DNA of 64,000 nt from Patellaria atrata CBS 101060 (taxonomy: Eukaryota > Ascomycota > Dothideomycetes > Patellariales > Patellariaceae): the NCBI GenBank assembly GCA_010093705.1, contig MU006091.1:1487038-1551037 (forward strand), written 5' to 3'. The first letter of the stretch is position 1; each line of letters starts with the position of its first letter. The notes under the pieces are model-generated. The model was given only the letters and a program-made list of their open reading frames with translations, was not told the origin of the DNA and ran no database searches. Below, piece after piece: positions 22,401 to 32,953 of the stretch. The translations under genes and the position numbers were made by a program.

Positions 22401-23685
22401 ATGTAGCGCTAGAGTGGAGACAGTAGGAAAAAAAGTATTGGAACAAAAGCCGAGCAAAGGAATAGTGACTATAGGTGAAAAGTAAGTGGATAACGCAGAA
22501 GGAACGCAGAATGAAACAGAGAACGAAATCGAACGACTGGAGCAGAATGACGGAAGAAGGTAAGACAATAGAAGCGATATAAAGATTAGACAGTCGCAGG
22601 ATGAGATATTCAAGCAAGACAGAAGCCCAAAGTATGAATGCAAGACTAAGCACAGAGGACGAAATCAAAGCAGAGATTTGGGAAAGACGAAAAATTAAGG
22701 TAAGCAAGCTAAGAGACCAGACAAAGAATATACTGAAGGTATAGAGCATGGAAATGAAACACGCAGACAGATGAGAGAACTCGCAGGACAAGAGAGAAAA
22801 CACGCAGAACAGGAACCGAAATACGTAGGCAAGAGATTGAGACACGCAAAACAAGAGTAAAGACTAAATTAAGACAGAAGACTAGAGCCGGATGAAAGGA
22901 CAAACTAAACCCAGAATAAAAAACCAAACACTCAAAGGAGGACGAGACTAAGACAGGAAGCAAGACAGAAAACCAAGAAAGGGGCTAAGGACAAAAGGAG
23001 GAGACTGAAACACGCGACGCCGGAGACGCAGGGCCGAAGACACAATGAGACGCGAACGCAAGATGAGAAGCAGACGCAAGATGAGAAGCAGACTCAAGAT
23101 GAGACACAGACGCAAGAGGAGACACAGACGCAAGAGGAGACACAGACGCAAGAGGAGACGCAGACGCAAGATGAGAAATAAACGCAAGATTAGAAGCGGA
23201 CGCAAGATGAGACGCAGACACAAGATAAGACGCAGACGAAGACGAAGATGAGAAACAGACGTAGAATGAGATGTGAGGACGAAATGAGACGCACACAAGA
23301 CGCAGAATGAGACGAATGGGAGGAAAGAAAAAAGATGGGAGGGAAAGGCACAAAGAGGACACGCAGGAAGGGGACACGCAGAAAGAAACGAGATGACTCG
23401 CAGAACGATAAGGCGAAGGAAAACACAGAAGAAGATGAAAGAGACGAATGCAGGGCAACAAAAGGAAGACGAGAAGGAGAAAGCCAAACGCAAGATAGAC
23501 GAGAAAGAGCAAAGCAGGAAAATAGAGTAGAAGATAGGAGGTTAGGAAAGAGAGAAGAGAGGATCGAGAACGCAAAACAAGAGAGACTAAAGGACGCAGA
23601 AGGAGAGTACGAAGAGAAGAACAAGAGACTAGAAGTGTAAAACAGAAGACTGGAAGAAAACAAAAGAGAGAACGAAAAGAGTATT
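19400..23685. repeat. purine-rich tract derived from a degenerate 18-bp minisatellite
   Basis: For about 4.3 kb the plus strand is dominated by A and G with C minor and T rare. The sixmer acgca(a/g) recurs throughout. At 21130-21220 successive units such as aagatattcagacgaaag and aagcaattcagatgcaag repeat every 18 bp, and an intact array follows at 23061-23240. Both strands stay open over long distances purely through composition. The plus strand gives Arg/Lys/Glu-rich peptides, some coiled-coil-like near 23335-23640 (ending EEKNKRLEV), and the minus strand gives Leu/Phe/Ser-rich ones. It may be a decayed satellite or a dead gene for a charged repeat protein. Confidence 0.65.
23061..23240. 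repeat. 18-bp minisatellite array, about 10 units
   Basis: Tandem units of the type agatgagaagcagacgca begin at 23061 and recur every 18 bp through about 23240. Central units (23115-23168) are nearly identical (agaggagacacagacgca). Eighteen bp is six codons, so the array reads as Arg/Lys-rich hexapeptides on the plus strand. Confidence 0.85.
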
Positions 23686-24140
23686 TCCTCCACTCTACCA
23701 CCACCCAACGTTACGGTTTCCCAAGCGAAGACGCAGCAACAGTCCCGAAGGACAGTCCCCAGAGCCACCTTGTGTGTTCCTCCGATCTTCCACCTTGTTT
23801 GCCTCCACTAGCACTATGGTTCCCCAGGCGGTTCCATAGCACCCGTCCGCATGGGACTTCCGACCAGATACTACAAGTTCCCAAGCAAAGTTGTAGCAAA
23901 AGTCCCGGAGGACAACCCCCAGAGTCACCTTGTGTGTTCCTCCACTCTACCACCTTATTTTCCACCACTGGCATTGTGGTCTCCCAAGCGATTCCACAAC
24001 AACCCCCAATGGGACCTCAATTTGACACGACGGTTTCCCAAACAAAACCGAAGTCATAGCCCTTAAGGACAGTCCCAAGTGCCACTTGATGTTTGTTACT
24101 CCGTCTAATGTTGCGGTCGCACAAGTGATCCCGTCACCTT
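23685..24140. repeat. ~160-bp tandem repeat with embedded hairpins
   Basis: Unit A (23744-23903) and unit B (23904-24059) both start cccg(a/g)aggacar and continue with cccagagycaccttgtgtgttcctcc at matching positions. A partial unit precedes (23688-23743) and a shortened one follows (from 24060). Each full unit holds two 26-nt hairpin slots with 6-bp arms and a 14-nt loop containing ccca(a/g)gc. The slots are 23814-23839, 23871-23896, 23974-23999, and an imperfect one at 24028-24053. Confidence 0.8.
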
Positions 24141-27100
24141 GTTTGACCCGGAGGTTTTGCATGCATCCAGCTGATGAAGGGATGCAAGTTGAATGACGAG
24201 ATGATTTCGACATCTCTAGGAATGCAACGACTGAAGAATATGAGAGACGTTTGAATACAAAATGATTCATGACATTGGTACTATTGAAGATATTGATTTC
24301 AGACGGACGAGTATGTCATAGCCTCAAGCCGATGCGATGGTTTGGATCCACACCTTATGAGCATCACAAACCGTTTCGTGCTCATTTCCTGGTTGGGTTG
24401 ATTGTTACTAGATCTCTTTCCACTACGCAAAGACCTATGGCATTCATGACCCCATATACCCAAGTTTCTGTGAGACAGATTGATGTTGGGATGGAAAAAG
24501 GGGTTCGGTTCGGTTCGGTTCCTAGCGGGACTGTGCATGACTCGCAGTGTTGCCATGGTTGAAGGATCCGCTAAAGGTGCCCAAGTTCAAGCTTCTTCAG
24601 ACGACACCGCAGGAACATGAGTTTAACGACTTGTATTGCGCTCAACCGGAACCTTATAGCATTAGAAGAGACACTGGCCGAACCCTGAGATGTAATATGG
24701 GTAACCGCGGCATGTTGAAGTCTTTCTTGTTGTGAAAGCGCCAGAACGTTGCTATGCCAGTACAAGGACTGGTATCGACGATGAGGATGGACATTGGGAT
24801 CGCAGCACGTCCATGCTTGTTGTTGGGCTGAGGATGACTGTTGCATATGTCGTCTGTATCCGAGTATGGATGTAGAATTGTTCCAGGCTAGAGAGGTTGC
24901 GCCTATTACTCGCAAGTCCTTGTTTGGGCCAGACGAGGATATGAAGGGCGGTAAAGAGGTGGCTGATGTATCCTGTGAGTGATCTCTTTGAGCGGTGCAG
25001 CGACGCTACTTATATGTAACAGTTGTCCCTTGCGTCGAAGGATGGGCGTTTGCGAATTACCCTAAAGTGTGTCAGTACATTGCGATTCGATCAAAGGCGG
25101 CAGGTACTTACGATTAACTAGATGATACCGAGTTGGAACCCCGGATGGCGCAAAGTGTATACAAAACGTTGTATGGTATCGGCGTTGTGTACAAAATAAG
25201 TCCATGAAGCGCAAGGCGGGGATGCCATAAGATGGTCACACCAGAGGACAACAGAGAGAGCGGATACCAGAGCATGTCCAAGGCTTGATATGTCGAGGAT
25301 ATCTCTAAAGAATCCCTTCAACTGTATGGATATCGTCTAGTGCCGCAAGGAATAGCGGACATCCAGCGGGTATGACTTTGCTTTGCGACAGTGAGGTGTA
25401 TTCTTGTGTGTCAATGGATTCATGCCAAAGTCTTTCGGGAACGACCTTAGTTAAGCTTGAAGATAAATGAGGAAGAGTTAGTGGAGATCCCCGTCCATGC
25501 TATTACCTGTCGGCAAGATGCCACGAGGTGGCGAGACAAGACATAAGAGATGAGAGTTACTCGCCTTGAGGACCGCAAGTCCAATCACTTATGTGCTGAA
25601 GATTGTAAGAGGCATTGAGCTGTGCCGTATGGTTTGCGATGATGATGGAGGTGTGCTGCTGTTGCGAGGAAGAGTTAGCTTGGATACGTCCGCCTTCGAT
25701 GAAGCCTTCGGTCTTCGATGCGCTAGAGGCCAACAGCATCGACACAACTCGGGAGATTAACATTTCGAGGCCCGGAAGTCTTCGAGGAAGGGATATAAAT
25801 GCTCAAAACGCGAGTTCCATCGATGTTCGTCGAGGTTTGCTCATGTTTTGGTGTCGAAGGGAGAAAACTTACCCGGAGTCGCTTGCGACATGACCCTCGG
25901 ATTCGATCAACGCCATCGATATAATCGATCTGTGTGAGGTATGAAGGCAATAGGACATTGCGAAATAATCCCATCATATTTTGGAAAGCGTCAGATCAAT
26001 ATTGGGGTGATGATGGTGAGCTTTGCGTCGGGTCAACCTCCGCAAGACCTCCGCAAAATCTCCGCCAAGACGTCAGGCCAGGTGTTCTCGAGGCAGAACG
26101 CGCTGCCGTGTGAGATTTGAGTCTCGGATGGCCTTTACCACGATGGGACAAAGCGATTCAAGCGGTTTCCAAGGAGAAATAGAGCGTGTTGGGGTTATGG
26201 GCGGCATGGAATAGATGCGGTTGTGGAGATGTTTTGAGGAAGAATTTGAGGGGAAGAAACAACACAAAAAGGCCCCCGCGCTGGAGATATCACCGACGTC
26301 ATGCAGACCTCTCTCGCCGAAGCGTATGGCTGGCCTTCAATGCCGCGCCGTGCCTCCAACAACGGGATTTGAGCATCGTTCATGGCAAGGCATTGTGCTC
26401 CTGAGGTCTTAGATCTATCCCAACAGGTTAAGAACGCAGTTCCTAGACCAAAGAACGTGTGAAGGCAGCTAAACGCTATTGTGCCCAACGCCAACGACCT
26501 TTTCTACTCTCTTATAATCCCCGCGCCACTTGGCAACGCTCCTCCGCTGCCTACAGAGGCTGCTTCAAAGCCCACCAGGCATTGCAACTTAGAACTACGG
26601 CCTCAGTTGTCTTTATGTGGAAAGTATCGTGAACAGCGTCATCATTCCAATCAAGCACGAAGCGTCGTACTTTCCCAAACCCTCCATCTACTTAGCGGAT
26701 TGCCTCCGCTAAAGTGCCCATGAGACCCTCCTCCCAATCACCGAAGATAACACGCCTGTCCTTCAAGTATTTCTATCTCAAAAGCACCGCCTTGCTTTTG
26801 ACGCTTTTGCACCTACACAATGCGAGTCTGGATTGCACAGTTTCCCGTCTGCGGACAGCGAACTTTGGCACCATGCCGGTTTCACACTTCGCCGAGCTCA
26901 AGCGGAGGGGAGGTCTCCAAGCAGCCAAAACAGCTTCTACAGCAATGACGAGCCTCGAGTATATGTCGGAGATACCACTAACCAGCGTAGTAACCCTTCC
27001 ACATAAAGCTTTGCCTCAAAGCGTTCTGTCCTCACATTGTTCTTTTATGATTTGTATACAAAACATCACTAAACACAACCCCCTAGCTGCAAAACTACCT

Positions 27101-29840
27101 CTTACTCGGACATGCAAACATCATACGCTCGGTAACGCACGATATCCGAGCGACAGCCTTGGAATCGGGCTACCGCATGTATGCTTCGGCGCCTTTGTGC
27201 GGCAAGCAGCATATTACGCTTTAACAAATTGAAACAGCCATTCGGTGGAGCAGAGGAGGACGCGGTCTTATATCTCTCCCACTTGCGGGACATCTCGATG
27301 TCCTCTTCCCTCTATAGACAAATAAAGAGCACATAGTGGAGGAACAAGCATGACATGACGTCTCCGCAAGTCTAAACTTGACAGGATATGACAGGATTCA
27401 CAACCACGGTATGCAAGCGTACCGCTACTCCTCGCTTACAACCTGTCAGACACTCTACCGGGGTAGGAAGGAATCTGGGGGTGGGTGACACAATACTACG
27501 CATGCAGCGGAGCGCGAACTAGGCCCCTGAGATGGCGTAAAATACCTACTTCACCCTCTATGTAGTAACATCGTCCTCACAGTTTACTACCGAATGATTG
27601 CAAGAAAAGCGTAGATCATATTCTTTCCGCGGCGCAGTGAATACACAAAGCTCGCTTCACCTCAACATTTGTACGAATCCCGGGTCTTTGGCAAACTACT
27701 GGACAACCCACACTAACAGGACATTGTTAACACTAGATGAAATCTAGCGCAGGGACACTATTTCGACTACATCAACCCCTACAGCCGAAGACTCCGCCGA
27801 AAACTCCGTCATAGGCCTCTCCACAAGCTATCAGATCTCCCTCGAGCCTGAAGCCTCATCCCATACCTCCGCATCTACTCCCTCCTCATACACCCATACT
27901 GTTCCCCACCCCTACACAAGCGATTCACAACTTCCACATAAACATTGGGTGAGCGACAGCACATGCATCTCCCCCTTACGAAGGAGCTGGAATCCAAAGC
28001 CGGCACGTACTCAAGGCAATGGGTAGGCAAGAATATCACGGCGAGTTTACGCAGACGTTGTTCCATAACAATGCATTCCAAATTATTGCCCGGAGAAAAC
28101 CTAAACCGAGTGCCAGGACAACTTCATCACACCACATTGTGGAACGATCACCCACTGAAATTGTAAGCGCGGACGAAGGACGCATACTAAGAAGGACCAC
28201 CGGACGGCGAGAACATGGTTCGAAATAGCGGACAACCGCGATGGCCACGCTGCGAGGAACACTTACAAGATCTGCTGCTGGGTTACTGATACACGCGTGG
28301 TGGAGGACGGAGGAATGTGTGATTTCTATGGACTATCTGAACTACCTGAATGATACATGTGCTTGGGATCTTGGTGGACGTTTTCAGAGCCGTCTACGAT
28401 GATTGCCTAGCATCTGTTCGCTCGACCTGATGGCTAAATCTCTCATCGAGGTTCATGAGGCGTGTATTCTACTGTTGTTCACTACCCACCTACTTGTTCC
28501 ATTCAGCTGAAGCGTCGCGCCGTAATTCAGATCGTATATAGATATCGTCGTATGCGCAAGTGGGAGTCTCCACCACGCCGTTGTCCCTCTATCTCTTTCA
28601 CCCTCACCCTCTGCATTCCCTGACCTACCCTGCCCGCGGATGCACATTATGGCCGCACCATCAGATCAGCTTATGAAGCCAAAGAAACTACACCGCTGTA
28701 CGACTCATTTTGCCCAATGCCCCTACCTATATCCGTGTAGCCTCAGCGATCCCTAGAAACCCGTCTGCATCTCCCACATCCTGCTACCCACCCCTCTTTT
28801 CCCGCAATGCCTTGGATGCTTCGTGATTCAAGCTAGGCACGTAGGTTACGACTATGATACATTGTCCGCTACGCATGGTCTTGGGGATAGATCGAAGATT
28901 TGCCGGAGTTCTGTACGTAACTGTTGGACGCGAGTTCGGGCTTTCGAGGCGCGGAGCGAGGGCAGCGGAGGTATCACTGGTCTAACGTGTGGGATGTGGA
29001 GGATATCGGGTTTCATTGACACACCGTTGGTTTGCCTCTACTTCATCCTCGACCTAATCTTATAGCTCGTAGATACGTCACCTCCCAGAAAGCTGTTTGG
29101 GACGCTTCTCCGGCATATACAAGATCAAGGCAGTACCGTATCCCGGGCGGGACTGAAGGAAAACGCCACACCTACCTTACCAGCCTCATTCACTTGCCGC
29201 CCCGTAACGGCTTGCTTAAAGCATTCCTTCCCTGAATAACCGAAGTTTCGCCAAGACCCTCTTTCGGGTGTTGAAGACGCAGATACTAATGAAGTCGCCG
29301 CGATAAACGTATACCGTTCCCGGGCCAAGTCGACCAATATCATACCAGTGTAGACACCAAAAACAGATGTATACGTACAGTTTAACCCGTTGCTTCGCCT
29401 GATACCTCCAGTTACCCGAATATAAGACTGGAAGTGGGCGATATGGAGGCAAAACGAAGTCGACTCTTGCGGGATAGAAGGGTATCTCTGCACCATCCGA
29501 TGCCGTATATACAAACGGCAGCTCGGGGAAAACGTACGAAGCGAGCTCGAGCTTAATATTCGGTTTCCTGGCTCTTCCGAACTTGACTTCTGCATCTCAT
29601 AACAGTGCTTTCGATACGCTTTTTCGAGGCGAGAATTGTGAGATCAGATACCAGAGAACCTTTTTGGTTGCTTTTTCTTCCCGTACGGCAGAATATCTTG
29701 TTCGCTTTGCGGTACGCCGCCTTCGCCGCGTGTTGTGAAGCCTTTATCGACGTTTTTTGTGTGGATACCGTTGTTTCTGGTGAGTGCGCAGCTTAAAGGA
29801 GCGCCCTATCGTGCAAAACTAATGCGTTCTGTTCTTATAC
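24141..29840. other. gene desert, nothing recognisable
   Basis: About 5.7 kb with many short overlapping frames on both strands but no conserved domain. A (ggttc)4 microsatellite lies at 24502-24521. The minus-strand frame 29595-29125 (156 codons) and the plus-strand frame 26714-27232 (172 codons) are the longest, and neither has recognisable blocks. From about 29.6 kb the DNA becomes more GC-rich toward the broken gene at 29.85 kb. Confidence 0.4.
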
Positions 29841-29844
29841 AGCC

Positions 29845-30797
29845 ATGGATCCACGAAGATACTTCCCTAGTAGTGAACGGGCAGCACCGGTACCAGCAAC
29901 GCCAAAGAGGCGTGGCTTAGTCCCATGGGACGGTGAGTACTATAGAACATGACTTTCTCCCATGGCACGTTCTAACGAGTTGTATAGACAACAAGACAAT
30001 CCTCGCGTTCCTGAGCATGCAGGACGCGTACCAGCGTCAGGGGATCGCCCTCCCATGGGATGAAGCAGCCAAAATCTTTGGTTCCAGATTGCACAAGGGA
30101 CGCCCTTAAACAAAACCCTGTGGAAGTCCGCCGCCGACGGAAAGAGCAGGGCTTGCCGGTTCCCGCTTCGCTTGGGGGGAACCGCCGTACGATGGGTGCC
30201 CCGTCCAAGGAGTTACCCAAAGTGCATAGCAAGTTCGGCCTCCACAACCTCGCGAAGAAGGCGAGCTCGGTCGCCCTTCGTACAGTCGGCCGGAAAGGAT
30301 CTAAGGATTCCTTGAAGGTCGTCCCGGTGGCTCCGGTTCAGCCCCGCATCCCGGATTAGCAGAGGTCACGGCCTATTCCGTGGAAACCGGTGTGGCGTCG
30401 GCGGCGCCCACCGGCAGGCTTCGACGTACGGCTCCTGCGTACACCGTTTCCCCGGCCGAGGCCCTCAAGCCGAAGCCTCTAGCCGAGTCTCGCCGTACAG
30501 CACTGGTAAGAAACCGTGCCCCCCAGATTCCGTACCAGGATGCCCCGGTTGCTCCCTGGGGGCAAAGCCAAGTTCTGCTGGAGCACCAGAGACCGTACGG
30601 CGGAAACATACGGGTCCCTGCCTCCGGGCAATCTCTTTCGCTGGACGACGAGCTGGTGGATGTGCTCGCTGGGCAAAATTACCGTGGAGGAGGTACGCAA
30701 GGTGGCTGAACGGCCAATATCCTTCGACTCATTCGACGATGAAGCCGCCTTTGCTGATGCCGCTTTCTACCCGATCTGGGGTATGAGGAGTTTCTAA
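29845..30797 (+). pseudogene. broken regulator-like gene, possibly SANT/Myb-type
   Basis: An ATG at 29845 opens exon 1 (29845-29932, MDPRRYFPSSERAAP ... KRRGLVPWD). A clean 55-nt intron (gtgagt...ttgtatag) leads to exon 2 from 29988, reading DNKTILAFLSMQDAYQRQG then IALPWDEAAKIFGS. This recalls small fungal SANT/Myb-like DNA-binding domains. That frame stops at 30107-30109, but the family-like continuation (TRDALKQNPVEVRRRRKEQG, LPVPASL) lies in another frame just upstream of the stop. Further frame changes are needed for SLSLDDELVDVLAG (frame of 30380-30709) and KITVEEVRKVAERP (frame of 30516-30797). The host gene is probably dead. Assembly error or extra introns are alternatives. The domain assignment is tentative. 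Confidence 0.45.
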
Positions 30798-32483
30798 CTT
30801 CTTATACTGCCCAGGCGGGTTCCTCCACTGCGATGGAGACCCAGGAGACCTCCCAGCTCAGGGAAGCCGACTGAGAGGACGACCTGATCGCAGGCTACCG
30901 ATACCAGGCCTCGGCGACTAGGAGACTGTACGGAGGTTGGGCGATGGTCACCCTCGTGGTGGCTCTCAAATCATCAATGTCGGTCTTTTGGAAGTCGAGT
31001 TCAGGGAGCTGTGTTCAGGTTGGTTCCTTATTCTCCTCCATGCGGCGAGTTCTGGCGTTGCGGGAGTTTTGGCCTGTGTCATTACTTGGAGTTCTACTTC
31101 CGTGGTGGTTGGCAGTTTTCCTCCGATGGAGATACCCTTTGAAAACTTTTGAAAAGTTTTGCATGTTTCTTTGTGGTTCAGACAATGGTTCGGGGTTTTG
31201 TTCAACAATTTCGTACGCTTCTTTTGGGGTCTGGAGTTCTGCTTTTGAGACGTTTTGAGGAATTTTTACGGCCTCTCTTTTGCTGGAACCAAAGCTTCGA
31301 AACCCTTCTGATTCGTTGCTGAACTAGATTCATGGTGGAAAAGCTTTTTTCTATCCCGAGGGCGGAGTTTGGATGATGCTTCTTTCTAAGGGGTTTGCTT
31401 CTCCGATACCCTCTAAGCAGATTTTGGACGAAGCTTTTTTAGATAGTACATTTCAGTGCAAATGCTCACTTGCCTCGTTCTGAAAACTGTTCTCCATGGT
31501 TATAATTCTGTATTACGCTGAGCACTAACATTTAATATATCCTTTCCAGGGAAATTATCCACTTTCCAGCTCAGCGAGATAAATGGGAATGAAATACGGC
31601 CTAAAACAGTCAAAGACAAGGAGACAGCTGTTCACGCACTTAAAAGATAACAAGAGACGGAATCCTGATCCTTTCGATGATTACTTCAGTAAGTGTTGAA
31701 GAAATAAGGAAGTTAGAGTGAAGATGCGGAGTGCGGCGAACGTTAGGTGTGGTTTTTACACGGGGGGTTGGGTGTTAACGACGGGAGTTTATACTTCTCT
31801 AAGCCGGAACAAAATAGGTATAAACACGCGCAAGGTTTCTCACAGGTGAGAGATCTCGTTCCTAGAAGGGCAGGTTTCCGCTTCGTGATAGAACGTGTAA
31901 AAGTTGTACTTCGAGCTGACGATACAACTCGCTTCCCCTTAACTCTCTCAAAGGCTTCACAGTAGAGACAAGTAATACTGTACGAACACAGTATGACAAA
32001 GGTGAGTTAAGTCAAAGATCGTAACGTCTAATCTTATAGTAAGATATGTTGGTAAGAAGAACTACGAAGAATCTGAATACATACGTAAAGGAGCATCCTT
32101 AAGGATTCCTTCTTCACATTCTTATTTCATGCTGGTCGTCTAGTCGTTCTGGTCGTTTAGTCGTTTCTCTACGATCGAACGACCAAACGTCCAAACGTCC
32201 AAGTCACGTGATCTCCATATCACTGACTTTTCCCGCAGTTATACCGAGTGGCTGTTCCTCTCTCCTCCACTCCTCCACTGTCCGTTTCTTACGTCTTGTG
32301 GCCGTAACATCGAATAAGTACTTCAACAGATAGTGTTAGAGTTGAACAAGAATTTTATTACTGAAATTGCTAAGCTACGATCGGGTATTGTGGTTTTGAC
32401 TAATTGCCAAGACACTAGCCATCACAGCCACGAGATGAGAGGCTATGCTGATAGATACCACGTGATAACTGAGAGCTGTGACA
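30798..32483. other. gene desert, nothing recognisable
   Basis: Overlapping frames at 30937-31258 on both strands and 31747-31965 (+) show no domain. At 32134-32200 there is a cluster of gtcgt/acgac repeats: a 17-bp direct repeat followed by an imperfect inverted copy. Confidence 0.4.
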
Positions 32484-32756
32484 AAAATTAAATTAATTAA
32501 AATATAAATATAAATTATAAGATAAAATGCTTCAAAAATAATAATAAAGTTTTAAATAGAGTTAATTATAATTAAATATTATTATAGTTAATATATATTA
32601 TATTATTTTAAATCTATTTTTTTTCATTTTTAAATTGATAAATATTAAAAAAAATATTGAGTAAAAATAGCTTTAAACTATAAACTATTATAATAATTAT
32701 TATTATAATCTTAGTATAATAACCTTTAAATTTTTTCTTTTTTCTAAAGTTAATAG
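32484..32756. other. AT-rich island
   Basis: About 270 bp consist almost only of A and T, with runs such as aaattaattaaaatataaat, and have abrupt ends against ordinary DNA on both sides (gctgtgac before, tagatccccgg after). No gene or repeat unit is visible. It could be a nuclear copy of mitochondrial intergenic DNA, a heavily mutated repeat, or a nucleosome-free origin-like element. Confidence 0.7.
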
Positions 32757-32953
32757 ATCCCCGGTGAACACCCTTGTCGGAATACAGATTATACCCAAAT
32801 CTATTGCGGAGTACATTACAGATTTCAATATATCCGGACCTGCATTCCCTACACCGTATGAGAAAGAGAAACAATTAAATAGATTTTCGCCTTACGCCTT
32901 CAAAATGGTTTCCCCTCCCGTTCACCACTCCTCCAACTGCATCCCAAGACACC

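Noticed and set aside
20990-23770. Long minus-strand open frames (up to 239 codons) rich in Leu, Phe and Ser, looking like membrane proteins
   Set aside because: They are the complement of a purine-rich repeat tract in which stop codons are rare by composition. Several overlap in different frames and none has a conserved motif.
23061-24140. CRISPR-like array
   Set aside because: The repeats are contiguous or diverged tandem units without unique spacers, and the genome is eukaryotic.
24502-24521. (ggttc)4 microsatellite
   Set aside because: Real, but a short pentanucleotide repeat of this size is ordinary and explains nothing around it.
29125-29595. 156-codon minus-strand frame upstream of the broken regulator
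   Set aside because: No recognisable domain, and competing frames exist on both strands.
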